A stretch of 64,000 bases of DNA from Pycnococcus provasolii. Lineage: Eukaryota > Chlorophyta > Pseudoscourfieldiophyceae > Pseudoscourfieldiales > Pycnococcaceae. A model generated the notes under the pieces. It had not been told where the DNA came from. It was given only the letters and a program-made list of their open reading frames with translations, and ran no database searches. Shown here one piece after another: positions 9,035-19,245 of this stretch. Location of the stretch: the NCBI GenBank assembly GCA_938743325.2, contig OW568865.1, positions 558,001 through 622,000 on the forward strand, read 5' to 3'. A program made the translations under genes and the position numbers. Within the stretch, counting starts at the first letter, position 1, and each line of letters begins with the position of its first letter.

Positions 9035-9324
9035 ACGAAGCCCGCGCCCACGGCGAGTCGCGAGACGGTCACCGACGGAGACATCGGGGGGATGGAGACC
9101 GCCGCCGAGGGGTACACCGTCGTCGTGCCTCGTCTTGCTTCACCGCCCTCATCACCACGTCATCGCGCTGAGCTATCGGCAAGGGCACGCGACCTCCTTG
9201 CTGACCTGAGCGACGACGACGGCGACGACGACGACGACATGGCCGCGGCCGCGGCTCTTGCCCGTTTGATTGTGCAAGAGGGTGTTGCCCCAGGTGCCTG
9301 TCAGACAAGCGAAGGAGGGGAGTA

Positions 9325-9669
9325 TTGAAGGGCGGTGAGTGGTGATGGCGATGGCGGAGATGGCCGTTTTTTCGCTACCTCCAGGAGGCTCCTGGAGGTA
9401 GCGAAAAAACCAGGAGGACCTCTCCACAACGGGGCGTTAGGTCGGCGGGGAACAACGGGGCGATAGGTCGGCCCTTCACCCAAACCGGTACGAGAGTACG
9501 GGCACTCAGGTCGTGCTTCCCAGAAAAACTCAACTCTTGTACCGTGAATTTAGTCTGCACCAGTAAATGCACCAGTAAATTTTCGGTAGTAATTTTCCCG
9601 TTATTCTGGGGACCCGGTGTTGGTCTTGCACCACTACCACTGTGATCATTCCGCCATTATCCCCCTCTC
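9325..9669 (-). repeat. Right terminal inverted repeat of the 5.4-9.7 kb transposon
   Basis: 345 bp, inverted copy of 5442-5786. Here the internal 45-bp palindrome (9366-9410) is perfect apart from its central base. The second target duplication, GTTTAGATT, follows at 9670-9678. Confidence 0.9.
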
Positions 9670-9678
9670 GTTTAGATT

Positions 9679-10043
9679 GGGGATTCGGGGTTTGGATTCG
9701 GGGTTTATTTTCGGGGTTTGAATTCGGGGTTTGGGGTTCCGCCGGCATTGTCCCGGGAACCTGTCCCAGTTCCTCTGAGCCTCTGAGGTGTCTGTTTCTC
9801 TCCACTCTGGTGACTGGGGCCCGCATTCTCTCTCTCTCTCTCTCTTGAGCCTCCTTCCTTTGCCGCGCCCCATCCATCCATCCTTTCCTTGAACCTTTCG
9901 CATCAAGTCCCGGCGTCATCATCATTATTATGGGTAAGTAAAGTTGTTGTCATGTCTGGTCTAGTAGACACTACATTATGTGAATAGATGCTTCAAGTTT
10001 GTTTGATGTTTCTCTTTTAATTTCATACATTTGATTTTTACCT
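9679..10043. other. Non-coding spacer: GGGGTTT units and a CT microsatellite
   Basis: GGGGTTT-bearing units continue to about 9740 in the same orientation as left of the transposon. A TC dinucleotide run lies near 9826-9845. An ATGGGTAAGT sequence near 9929 could be a splice donor of an upstream leader exon for the zinc-finger gene, but I cannot confirm it. Confidence 0.5.
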
Positions 10044-11195
10044 ATGACTTTAATGACTTCTATGACTTTACATGGATCTGTTTTCTCGCCTTCTCGTTCG
10101 CCTTCTCGTTCTTTGATCTTGTTTGTACACTGCTTTCTCTTCAGCTTCGCACATGGATACGCGCGTGAAGAAGAGTTCAGGAACACTCCCCTTGCAAGTT
10201 TCAGTGGTGGTGATGATGTGACAGGAGGAGATATGCGGCTCGCAAACGCACAAACTGTCGCCGCCTCGTGCTCACGCGCCAAGAGCCGCATCGCACACTC
10301 TGTACTATACACGCACTTCTGGCCGTACGCCAACGCCGTCTTCCGAACACAAAACGCTTCCACCGCAGCCGTACCCGCGTCGTGCCCGCTGCACGCATAC
10401 GCAAACGTCTTCAGAAGGCACGAAAACGCAAAGCATAAACTCAATATCCACAACTGGAAGTGCGACATATGCGGAAAGGCATTCTCGTCGGAAGCATACC
10501 TAGACGCTCACCTCGAAAGAAGACACATGCACCAGCTCCTGCACGAACATAGCGAAGACGACGACGTGCCAACGCCGACATGCCTCGCCGACCACTGCGA
10601 CGTCCTGCACTGCCAAGTGCACGAACACACACTCGCGAGCGAAGGCAAGCTGCAGGGACCGACGTCGTATGCGCCACCAACAAGGCCACGCAGTGCGCAC
10701 GGACCGCCGACGGCGCACGTCGGCACGATATCGTGTCGGGAGGTGGGACGGCGATATCAGCAGTGCGAGGCGATCGCAAACGCGTGCTTTGGCAGCCATC
10801 ACAACCACCACCACCACCACCACGCTGACGACGACGCTGACGACGGAAAGGCGGATGCCGTGCATAACTTCTTCATGGCGCAGTTCTGCGCGCCTCATGC
10901 GTGCACTGACGCGTCGCGTAAGCCGCCACCCAAGCCATTCTCTCTGCCAGTGCCGCGTCCGTTGACGGCAGCCGCGCGAGTTCGACGCTTCCTCTTCGGC
11001 AGCCTCAGCGTCATTGTCGTCGTCGGGTTGGCGTACTACTACTACGTCATGCTTGGCCACGTCGCCGCCACGTCCGTAGGTCGTGGCGACCTGAAACGCG
11101 TTCGGGACGCACGACGACCGAAAAGCCGCCTCAACGAGCTGATGTGGCTCGCAAAGACGAAGCTGTTCTTCCCGAAGCGGCACAAGGTGTATTGA
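10044..11195 (+). CDS. Secretory C2H2 zinc-finger protein with C-terminal membrane helix
   Basis: The 383-residue protein opens with a signal-peptide-like segment (SLILFVHCFLFSFAHGYA, about residues 23-40). One classical C2H2 finger follows, near residues 138-160: WKCDICGKAFSSEAYLDAHL then RRHMH. The middle is Cys- and His-rich, including a (CAC)n-encoded His run near residue 255. A hydrophobic helix, LFGSLSVIVVVGLAYYYYVM, lies near residues 325-345 and precedes a basic tail. The arrangement suggests a type I ER or endomembrane protein with a lumenal, zinc-binding domain rather than a transcription factor. Similar signal-peptide C2H2 proteins exist in plants and algae, but I know no characterised function. 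Confidence 0.65.
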   Translation: MTLMTSMTLHGSVFSPSRSPSRSLILFVHCFLFSFAHGYAREEEFRNTPLASFSGGDDVTGGDMRLANAQTVAASCSRAKSRIAHSVLYTHFWPYANAVFRTQNASTAAVPASCPLHAYANVFRRHENAKHKLNIHNWKCDICGKAFSSEAYLDAHLERRHMHQLLHEHSEDDDVPTPTCLADHCDVLHCQVHEHTLASEGKLQGPTSYAPPTRPRSAHGPPTAHVGTISCREVGRRYQQCEAIANACFGSHHNHHHHHHADDDADDGKADAVHNFFMAQFCAPHACTDASRKPPPKPFSLPVPRPLTAAARVRRFLFGSLSVIVVVGLAYYYYVMLGHVAATSVGRGDLKRVRDARRPKSRLNELMWLAKTKLFFPKRHKVY

Positions 11196-11347
11196 TTCAT
11201 GGCTGATGGCGGCGATGAAAGATGTAGCAGCATGTTAGTGTTAGTGTTATTAGTCTATTGTTATTGTTATGTGAAATAATGCTTATTGATTCAGCCAAGC
11301 CCTACCCGGCAAATCTTCTAACAACTATTTCCTGAGTCAAAAATCCG

Positions 11348-12582
11348 ATGCCGATCACAGCGGCAGAGGAACCGTGGTGGCGTAGTCCGACAGCCATGCC
11401 GTGGTATTCTTCGTCGTATGCAGCAGCAGCCACAATGACGTCGTCGTCATCATCCATGTCTCTTTGTCTTTCCCAGCCACCTTGTGCCTCGAGTTCAACT
11501 TCCGCTGACGACGATCTCCGCGACCTTAGAGCACGCTTTCCTTGGATGGTGTATCCACCCAGCTTTACGGCGACATCTGTGCTTCGTGGTCTGACGTTCG
11601 AGCCTGCCGATTCAGGTAATGATGTCATCGTGGCAACATTCGTGAAGAGCGGGACCACGGTAAGTTTGTTTAATTATTTGTGGTAGATAAATGACACTTC
11701 ACTAACACTTTAACAACAAATAATTAAAAATAGTGGACCACCTATCTTTTGCACTTGATTCGCGCGATTGCTGCGGGGGCAACGCTTGAGCAGGCTGATG
11801 CCTTCGACGATATTCAGCAGGTGGTTGTCGAACTCACTTGGGCCTATGACTGCGGTCAGGATCCTCACAATTGGATCCAGCCATTCGAAAAAATAGCGCG
11901 CATCTTTAAGAGCCACCTGTCACCATCATTTGCCACGGAGCTGCACGGTGACAAAGCGAAGTATGTCTTCGTGCTCCGTGATCCGCTCGATGTGCTCTGC
12001 AGCGAATTCAACTTTTTTCAACCCAAAGTCTCGAATGCTCCGTGGATTAAGCATCTTGCTACTGTCGACGACTTTGCCAAGTCGGATCATTGGAATGATC
12101 ACGCGTGGTTTTTCAACAACGGCAATGTCTACGAGTACCATCGCCAAGCGTGGGAACTCCGCGATCTTCCTAACGTGATGCTGGTGTGCTTCGAGGATCT
12201 GAAGGAAGACTTGCCGCGTGAAGTTGCCCGTCTGGCGCAATTCATGGGAGTCGCGGATCGGATCGACGCGGATGCGTGTCACAAAATCGCCGACGTCGCG
12301 AGCCATGCCGCGATGCGAAGCAAGCGCGAAAAGTTCGACGAGCACTGGATGTCACAACAGCAAGTTGAGCTGGGTCGATTCGGACCACATGGTCCGAATG
12401 AGACGGCGGAAAAGGTGACGACAAACGGGACAACTGGAGCAGGCAAACGCGCATTGAGTCCAGACGTGGCGGCAGCGGTACAACGGGCGTGGAGCGAGAC
12501 GGTGGGCTTGAGTAGCTACGAAGAAATGCGCAGCAAGATTGGAGTTTTGGCTGCACTGCGTGAAGGTTACTTTGTGCGTTAA
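11348..12582 (+). CDS. PAPS-dependent sulfotransferase, two exons
   Basis: Exon 1 is 11348-11659, exon 2 is 11734-12582, giving 386 residues. The intron (11660-11733, 74 bp) begins GTAAGT and ends TAG; splicing restores KSGTTW, the 5'-phosphosulfate loop. FKSHLS supplies the KxHL motif with the usual catalytic His, and YVFVLRDPLDVLCSEFNFF matches the 3'-phosphate-binding region. The fold is that of cytosolic sulfotransferases (Sulfotransfer_1), which move sulfate from PAPS to hydroxyl or amino acceptors. The substrate cannot be read from sequence. The 100-residue N-terminus is Ser-rich, with no clear signal peptide. Unspliced, the first frame ends inside the intron, supporting the splice model. 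Confidence 0.85.
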
Positions 12583-12755
12583 GGTTGACCGTGCTGTCAA
12601 GTGCTCTTAAAAAAGACCCAGTCACATTATTACGTTACACCAATTATTCGTCGTCGTCGTCCACCACGTCTCACCACCCGTCCACCCACTCCCCCTCTCT
12701 CTCCTCTCCACAACTATTCGTAGTAGTACTAGAAAGATATGATCAAAGTAGTCAA

Positions 12756-15353
12756 TCAAGTAAGCATGCTGTGCTTCGTCGTCTTGCGCGTTCGAATGTC
12801 CAGAGCAACGTATCCAACAGTCTTGAAGATAATTATCCAGGAAATCAATATCAGCACCATCTGCCATGCAGGCATGTCGAGGTTCCTGCTGAGCACAGCG
12901 CCACTCGTGAGCGCGTAAGGCATGTCCGTGCCACCCTCCGCGCAGCGAAGCGCGTAATCTGTGAGCACATCGCCGGAGATTGAGGCGCCGGCAGAAAGTC
13001 CGGCACTACTACCACCACTGCTCGCTTCCGCGATATCGCCGGTGGGAGCTGCTGCAGCAAGATCGGTGGATAAACCACACTCCAGTTTCTGTCCACCAAA
13101 CTGTGTGATGAGCATAAGGTTGTAAGCGTACATCACGTAGTTGATGCTCGGTAGCCACGCCATCCAAAAAGGCACGTTCTGGATGTAGAAGCCTCCAGCG
13201 AGCATGAGCGTGAGCATGAAACACGCGGACATGACCTGTGCAAGCTTGACGCTCATCGCCAGCGCACCGAGGAACACGCCCACGCTGGACGAGATGATCA
13301 CGGAGAGCAGCATTGTACCAAGGCTGCCAAAGTATGCACCGGCGGTAAGGCGCAGCCCGGTGGTGAAATACGTGAGCACGTGCAGTAAGATGGGAAAGGC
13401 AAGATCAATCGGAAGATCTGCAACCGTGCGTCCAAAGTAAAATGCCGAGAGCCTGTACATGCCAGCGATACGTTCCTTGCTCAAGATGCGCCGTTCGTCT
13501 GGGAATGTGAAGATGGCGTTGAACAAGGATTGGAACGAGGGAAACAGGATGAGGAAGAAGAGCATGCCACTCTGATCACCTGCCCTCTCAATCGTGAGTG
13601 GTCCAGCACCTACTTGCCACCAAAGCACGGAGATGATCACGCCAATCATCACCATAAGGAGCACATTCTCCCACGAGAACTGCTTCGACCACCTCTCCTT
13701 CCACGAGCGCAACGACAGCACCTGCATTTGCGTGTGATATCCTGCACCCCACCTCGCTCCGCTGAAGCGCCTGAACATCCGCGACACGAGCGTGGGCTTG
13801 TTTTGCTCCACATTGTCCTCTCCGGCTGAGGCATATTCAATCCTGCGGCTTAGTGGGAGCATGAATTTGCTCAAAGATCGATTGATCTGACTGAATGTCT
13901 TCTTGGAGATGGTAGGATATCTGGCATACCCATCCTTGCCGCCGCGATCATGACCATCCTCCTCGCGTTCGTCCTCGACAATTGTCGTCGTGCGCTTGTT
14001 GACTCCCGACGCCATCTCGACGTCTGTGGGAGACATGTACGCTCCACTGGATCCGGCGACGTCAAGCGATGTGCGACGTCCTGGTGAAATCTGGATCTCC
14101 GTAAGGTCGCCGTTGTGGGGCTTGGTCGGATCTTTAGCGAACGATTTGGCATCCAAGGAAGCCGTGCGCGTCGCGAGCTCCTCGCCGGCGTAGAAGAAGT
14201 ACGCGTCGAAGGCGTCGAACAGCCCTTCGAGTTTCGCCTGAGCATCGTCGTGGTCGTCGCCAACGCCGCCATGGCCGGTGCAGAGGTCAAGGAGCCAGTC
14301 GGGAAGGCTCAATCCTACCGGAATCTGAAGCTGGTAATTTGTGCTGATATAGCTCGTCACGAACTCCGCCGATGCCCACCCTCGGTACAGCACACGGCCT
14401 CCGGAGAGCAGGAGAAGGCTGTCGAGCTTATCGTAGATGCGGAATGATGGCTGATGGATCGAAGCGCATAGCGCCCGCCCCTCCGTCTCCGCGAGATTTT
14501 GCAGGACGTTGATGAGCACGAGCGCGGCAGTCGCGTCGAGTCCGCTCGTCGGCTCGTCGAGCAGGATCAGGCTCGGATTCATGAGAAGCTCCATGCAAAC
14601 TGCGACGCGTTTCTTCTCACCTCCGCTGATTCCTTTCTTCAGAAACCCGTCTCCGATGATGGTATCCTTGCACTTCTGCAGACCGAGCGAGGCGATGGTT
14701 TGATCCACGCGCTCCGTGAGAAGTTCGCCGTACTTCAGCACGACCCCGCGTTCGCGCCGGGCGTCACGAATCTCGCGATGGATGGCTCGCGATATGCGCA
14801 GCCTCGCGGTGAACATGAGAGTTTCACGCACGGTGAGGTTCGTCAGGAGCACGTCTTCCTGCTCGACAAATCCGATGCGTTGGCGAACAGCCTTGGTGAG
14901 TCGTTCGCCGTTGTATCGCACGGATCCAGACACAGTCATATTCGCCATGCTCTGCATCCTTCCTCCAATCACACTCAGCAGCGTCGTTTTCCCCGACCCC
15001 GAAGGTCCCATGAGCGCCTCGAGTTTTCCACTGAGCACGCGTCCGGAGACATTGTTGAGTAGAAGGCGCACGTTGCTGCTGCTGGTGGTGCTGGTGAGTG
15101 CTGCTGCTGTTGTGGCGGCGGCATCACCGGCATCATCACCAGAGGCTGAGGCTGAGGCTGAGGCTGAGGGAGGAGCTACACCACGTCGTAGGGTATTCTT
15201 CTTGGATGACGAGGAGGAGGAGGAGGAGGACACTTTGAGAGCGACGCAGACGTGCGTGAACGTGCAGTCGAGGCCTGCACCACCTTCACCACCACCACCT
15301 CCTGCTACGGCACCACCGGCGGACTCGCCGTTCTGGGCGGACGAAGCAGACAT
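12756..15353 (-). CDS. ABCG (white/WBC) half-size ABC transporter
   Basis: The 865-residue protein has the reverse ABCG order, nucleotide-binding domain first. Walker A is GPSGSGKTTLL, the Q-loop region is VEQEDVL, the signature is ISGGEKKR, Walker B is SLILLDEPTSGLDA, and the H-loop lies in SIHQPS. A 250-residue acidic and variable linker precedes about six membrane helices between residues 590 and 860. ABCG half transporters dimerise to export lipids, sterols or hydrophobic compounds. The N-terminus contains simple repeats (Ser/Glu-Ala runs). I chose the ATG at 15353 (MSASSAQNGE); the frame is open further upstream but only through leader-like sequence. The substrate is unknown. Confidence 0.93.
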   Translation of the reverse strand: MSASSAQNGESAGGAVAGGGGGEGGAGLDCTFTHVCVALKVSSSSSSSSSKKNTLRRGVAPPSASASASASGDDAGDAAATTAAALTSTTSSSNVRLLLNNVSGRVLSGKLEALMGPSGSGKTTLLSVIGGRMQSMANMTVSGSVRYNGERLTKAVRQRIGFVEQEDVLLTNLTVRETLMFTARLRISRAIHREIRDARRERGVVLKYGELLTERVDQTIASLGLQKCKDTIIGDGFLKKGISGGEKKRVAVCMELLMNPSLILLDEPTSGLDATAALVLINVLQNLAETEGRALCASIHQPSFRIYDKLDSLLLLSGGRVLYRGWASAEFVTSYISTNYQLQIPVGLSLPDWLLDLCTGHGGVGDDHDDAQAKLEGLFDAFDAYFFYAGEELATRTASLDAKSFAKDPTKPHNGDLTEIQISPGRRTSLDVAGSSGAYMSPTDVEMASGVNKRTTTIVEDEREEDGHDRGGKDGYARYPTISKKTFSQINRSLSKFMLPLSRRIEYASAGEDNVEQNKPTLVSRMFRRFSGARWGAGYHTQMQVLSLRSWKERWSKQFSWENVLLMVMIGVIISVLWWQVGAGPLTIERAGDQSGMLFFLILFPSFQSLFNAIFTFPDERRILSKERIAGMYRLSAFYFGRTVADLPIDLAFPILLHVLTYFTTGLRLTAGAYFGSLGTMLLSVIISSSVGVFLGALAMSVKLAQVMSACFMLTLMLAGGFYIQNVPFWMAWLPSINYVMYAYNLMLITQFGGQKLECGLSTDLAAAAPTGDIAEASSGGSSAGLSAGASISGDVLTDYALRCAEGGTDMPYALTSGAVLSRNLDMPAWQMVLILISWIIIFKTVGYVALDIRTRKTTKHSMLT

Positions 15354-15814
15354 GGAAAGTGTGAAGTGTGAAGTGAGAAGTGAGAATGAAATGCAATCGA
15401 TGAAAAAAATAAATGAGGTCAAATCGGGAATGAGTGGCGCAGCAGGTGCGGGGGGGAAATGTACGGCGGGTGGCGGCAAATGCGAAGGATCCAAGCGCCA
15501 CAAACAAGGCGCGACTTAAATTTCCTCGGAGGGGATACTTTGTTGTGCGCCCCCCCTGGACGGAGTGAAATCAGCCGTCGCTGATCTACGACGAGGTAGA
15601 CGGCACGTGCGGAAGGATGCAAGGCTTGGGGAATGGATGGGTTTGAAATTTGAAACCTACGCACGTGACCATCCCATCCACTCACCCACTGCGTGTGTGG
15701 TGGGCAGCTCTATCCTACACTACTAACGACAACGCCTCCGACACACATCATCATCAGATTGGCAACTGGTTTTTTTATTCTCTTGTTACATTCTCATTCG
15801 TCTCATCACCCAGT

Positions 15815-18181
15815 TTAATACACACCACACTTCTCAGACGGGTTCATATTCGTACCAGCCTTGCACTGATATGCGCGCGCAAAATCCTTGCTGTTCTGCA
15901 ATGTGCCAATCACACGCCACTTGCTCGGGCTGTGCGGATCTGTGAGGCGCCGGCGTTCCGCCGCTTCCGGACGTGTTGCGCCGCACCACACGCGAGCGAA
16001 ACTCAGGAAGAAGAGCCTGTCATTCGTCAAGCCATCGACGGGAAGGGGGAGGTCGTCGCCACGATCGTCTCTCCAGCGACGGTACGCCTCGTAGCTCAGA
16101 TGCAGGCCGACATTGTCCGCTAAGTTCTCGCCCAGCGTCAAGTTGCCGTTGACGTTCCCGCCACCCTCGTATGCGACAAACTGCGAATACTGCTTCGTGA
16201 TGCACTGCGCACGCTTCCTGAAACGAATCTCGCTTCCCTCACTCCACCAATTTCGAAGCGTTCCGTCCGCATCGTACTGTCGACCCTCGTCGTCGAAACC
16301 GTGAGAAAGTTCATGCCCCACCACCACGCCGATGCCGCCGAGATTCGCGGCACGAGGAGCACCCGCTCGGAAGAATGGTGGCTGAAGAATGCCGGCAGGG
16401 AACACGATTTCGTTCTTGCTTGGATCGTAATAAGCATTCACTTCCTGTGGCAACATGTCCCACTCACTCCGATCCACTGGCTTCGCCAGTTTCGCCCACG
16501 CGCGACGGTGCGATCCGAGATTTCCAGCCATGACAGACTCGAGCAAATTTGCCGATCGATCCGTCACGTGCTGCATTTCCTCGATCGTTTCGGCATAGTG
16601 TTCACGAAGCTGCGACTGGTTCATTACCATCGCAGGCAAACCAATCATTGCACGCGTTGCCGCCGCCTTGTTCAGAGCGCGCTCACGCGTCGGCTCATCC
16701 ATCCACGACGCCTTCGGCACAGCGTACTCAAAGCTCTTGCGGATGCGATCGACGTCGTCCGACGCCTCGACGTTCGCCTGCTCGCTGAATGCCGTGTCAG
16801 CAAACAATTTCCCCACCGCGAATCCAAGCACACTTTCTGCCACACCCACGCATCTTTCCCAACGGGGTCTTTCCGAGTCGATGCCATAAATAGCTTTGCG
16901 GTACTCCATCTCCACCTCCGAGAAAGCCTTGCCTAGCAGAGGCGTCGCCTTCATCGCCACGTGCGCGGATAAATACGCCTGCACGGATGTATGGTCATCA
17001 GCACGCGACGAAAGTAGCTCGTTCACGGCTCCAGGATAGGCGGGAATGCTGACCACGATCGTGTTTGGCGCATCCACGCCAGCCAGCTTCACCTGCGCGG
17101 CAATCACGTTATTCCAAGACAGTTCTTGTGCCGACGACGGAGACGAGGAATTGGACAGAGACGCCACATCCATGAGATTGTAAATGGCCATCGGATCGCG
17201 CAGCTTATCTCGCGGGTAGTGAGCACGTGCAAGTTCCGTCTCCAGTTTAAGCACGTCTTCCGCAACCTTGGTCACGTTGTCAAATTTCGCACCCGCGAGA
17301 GTAAGCATTTTCTCCACGTACGAAACGTAAAATTCGCGGTGTTCTGCGTGCTTTTCCTCGAGATAATATTCTCGTGACGGCAGGCCAAGACCACCTTGTG
17401 AGAGGAAGACTGCATTTTTCGTCGGGTGTTTATCGTCGACACCTACGCCGAGCGAAAACAGCGCAGATATACCCATGGAATGTGCATTGGCCACAGCGGT
17501 TGACACGCCGTGCGCGCTGATGTCAACTTTTTCCAGCAAGGGCTGGAGTGGTGCCGTTGCTCGACTTTCGACGGCGTCCTCGTCCATGCACGAGGCGAAC
17601 ACCTCTTTCGCGAGAGTCACCGTCACGTTGGCATTTGCTGCTGCTGTTGTTTTTTCAGCAAGCGCACTCTTGAGTATTCTTCTGTTCGATTCCGCGAGGA
17701 CGTTGAAACTCACCCACGTGGACTTATCCTCCGGTATTGGATTTTTCTGAAGGAATCCGTTGCACGCGTATGCGTAGAAGTCTTCGCACGGGTCGACGTT
17801 TGCGTCAACGGTGCTGATAACTTCCGCGGATAGCTGTATGCACGCAGGCGTGAGACAGAGGGTGCCACTTCTCCCGTTGTTGTCCGATTGCTTGCTTGCG
17901 TTGTTAGCAACGACAATACCAATGATAATGACGAATGCGGCAAGTGGCACGAGCATCCACAACGGTTTGACGGTCGATTTCCATGAGGAGCACGCGTACC
18001 AGCAAATGCGTATGCGACGACGCAAAACGACCAAAGGCGACGTTAAAAATGACGACGAGGACGACGGTTCTTCCCCCCAAGGCAGATCAAGGGAGAGAGG
18101 CGCAATCTCCATATTGTCAAGATTGTCAAGATTGATGTCGACGTCATCACTGTCACGACCCGCTGGAACGCGCGAGGACAT
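15815..18181 (-). CDS. M13 (neprilysin/endothelin-converting-enzyme type) zinc metallopeptidase
   Basis: This 788-residue type II membrane protein has a cytoplasmic N-terminus of about 65 residues, then one helix (LWMLVPLAAFVIIIGIVVA). A lumenal domain follows, starting with CLTPACIQLSAEV and DPCEDFYAYACNGF. The zinc site HELSHGFDD, the third ligand in ENLADNVGL, the NAYYDPSKNEIVFPAGIL block and the closing CKAGTNMNPSEKCGVY are all diagnostic. M13 enzymes cleave small peptides outside the cell or in secretory compartments. I chose the ATG at 18181; the frame extends to 18226 without another ATG. An upstream exon cannot be excluded. Confidence 0.93.
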   Translation of the reverse strand: MSSRVPAGRDSDDVDINLDNLDNMEIAPLSLDLPWGEEPSSSSSFLTSPLVVLRRRIRICWYACSSWKSTVKPLWMLVPLAAFVIIIGIVVANNASKQSDNNGRSGTLCLTPACIQLSAEVISTVDANVDPCEDFYAYACNGFLQKNPIPEDKSTWVSFNVLAESNRRILKSALAEKTTAAANANVTVTLAKEVFASCMDEDAVESRATAPLQPLLEKVDISAHGVSTAVANAHSMGISALFSLGVGVDDKHPTKNAVFLSQGGLGLPSREYYLEEKHAEHREFYVSYVEKMLTLAGAKFDNVTKVAEDVLKLETELARAHYPRDKLRDPMAIYNLMDVASLSNSSSPSSAQELSWNNVIAAQVKLAGVDAPNTIVVSIPAYPGAVNELLSSRADDHTSVQAYLSAHVAMKATPLLGKAFSEVEMEYRKAIYGIDSERPRWERCVGVAESVLGFAVGKLFADTAFSEQANVEASDDVDRIRKSFEYAVPKASWMDEPTRERALNKAAATRAMIGLPAMVMNQSQLREHYAETIEEMQHVTDRSANLLESVMAGNLGSHRRAWAKLAKPVDRSEWDMLPQEVNAYYDPSKNEIVFPAGILQPPFFRAGAPRAANLGGIGVVVGHELSHGFDDEGRQYDADGTLRNWWSEGSEIRFRKRAQCITKQYSQFVAYEGGGNVNGNLTLGENLADNVGLHLSYEAYRRWRDDRGDDLPLPVDGLTNDRLFFLSFARVWCGATRPEAAERRRLTDPHSPSKWRVIGTLQNSKDFARAYQCKAGTNMNPSEKCGVY

Positions 18182-19245
18182 GTTCGAACGGCTTGAAGGC
18201 CCAGGAATGACGAACGACGAATCCAACTTGACGAACGGATCGAAAAAACGGTTCTCCCGAGGACCCCAAAAACAACAGGTGGCAGGACCGCTGGGCCCGG
18301 GATCCGTCGTTTGACTCGCATTCTGATCGGGCCCGGAATGTTTTGTTTTGCTCGAAGACTTGGCTCACGGGCCGTGCACGGCTACGTGGAGGCCGGCGCG
18401 CCAGGCATGCAACGCCATAAAGGCAACGTGGAGGTGTTTGACGTGCACACGGGGAAGCGGGTGGCTCGTGCTGCAAACGTCAAGCACCTGGTTCGGGGAA
18501 ACGAGATCTAGACGTTCAGCCACGAGCATTTTCCAGTCCATCGCGCCTTTGGTGGTGGCGGTGAGAGCCACAGCCGCCGTTCGTGGGTACCACCTGGCTT
18601 CTGAGTGGGCAAGCCTATGGTTCAGGCTCGCACAGGGGTGGTCTATGGCATCCGTGGACGCCAGACTCCGCATGTTCGCGAACCGCGGCGTGTGCGCCGC
18701 GTTTCACCGCACCACCACGCCGGATGGTAAGCGCGTGGGGCGTCTCAGCTACGGTGCCAATAACGTTTGTTTCGTGTGTCTTGAAGGGCTTCACATCCCT
18801 GACAACACATACTGGCGTGTGGAGCCGGCGGCAGACTCGCACGTCCTCGGGAACACGCGTCTTGGGACAGGGATGCACTGCTTTAATCCCTTCGTGGTCC
18901 TGGTCAAGAGCTGGAGTTGCATGCGTCGTGACACACCTCAGGCGCCTGGTTGAGCTTTTCCAACATTTACTCTTTCGTCAACACGGTCATCTTCGTGCGC
19001 CAGATGTTGGCATTGGCGTTTTCCTTAGCAACCTCAGCGTTAGACACAGCTGCCGAAGCTACCACCTCGAGCGCCTCCGCGATAGGGAAGGGCCTTCTTT
19101 AAAAATAATATGCGGGCTCTCTCTTCCGATCACAGAAGCACTCCACGACGGATCCCCAACTTGGAAAGACCTCTCTACGAATCCCTGGGGAAAATATCTC
19201 TGTCCCTTTTTTCCCTTTTTCATTTTCATCCGCCGACAGACCGAC
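18182..19245. other. Divergent spacer between M13 peptidase and fumarase
   Basis: About 1 kb without a convincing gene. Frames at 18348-18953 (plus) and 18365-18673 (minus) are open but match no family I know and have no clear protein character. They may be remnants of an older gene or element. The promoters of both neighbours should lie here. Confidence 0.4.

Larger units (their letters stand above)
5442..9669. mobile_element. Non-autonomous Mutator-like (Pack-MULE-style) DNA transposon with captured gene pieces
   Basis: The 4,228-bp element is bounded by 345-bp terminal inverted repeats beginning GAGAGGGGGATAATGG. It is flanked by a perfect 9-bp duplication, GTTTAGATT. Long inverted repeats and a 9-bp duplication are the classic geometry of Mutator-like elements; hAT elements give 8 bp and Polintons 6 bp. 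No transposase frame is visible inside. The interior instead holds a broken FISHAWG-family gene, a bicupin-like frame, an unrecognised GC-rich gene and a proline-rich membrane-protein fragment, in mixed orientations. The two repeats differ at only one base, so insertion was recent even though the cargo is decayed. Family assignment rests on geometry alone, since no transposase supports it. Confidence 0.75.

Noticed and set aside
5442-9669. Polinton or virus-derived element
   Set aside because: 9-bp rather than 6-bp duplication, short total length, and no capsid, polymerase or integrase-like frame.
18348-18953. Frames on both strands between the M13 and fumarase genes
   Set aside because: Competing frames of similar length, no recognisable domain and no signal peptide. 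Possibly remnants, but not supportable.
18583-19245. N-terminal extension of the fumarase frame
   Set aside because: The frame is open for 221 more codons, but conserved enzyme sequence and a clear presequence begin after the ATG at 19246.
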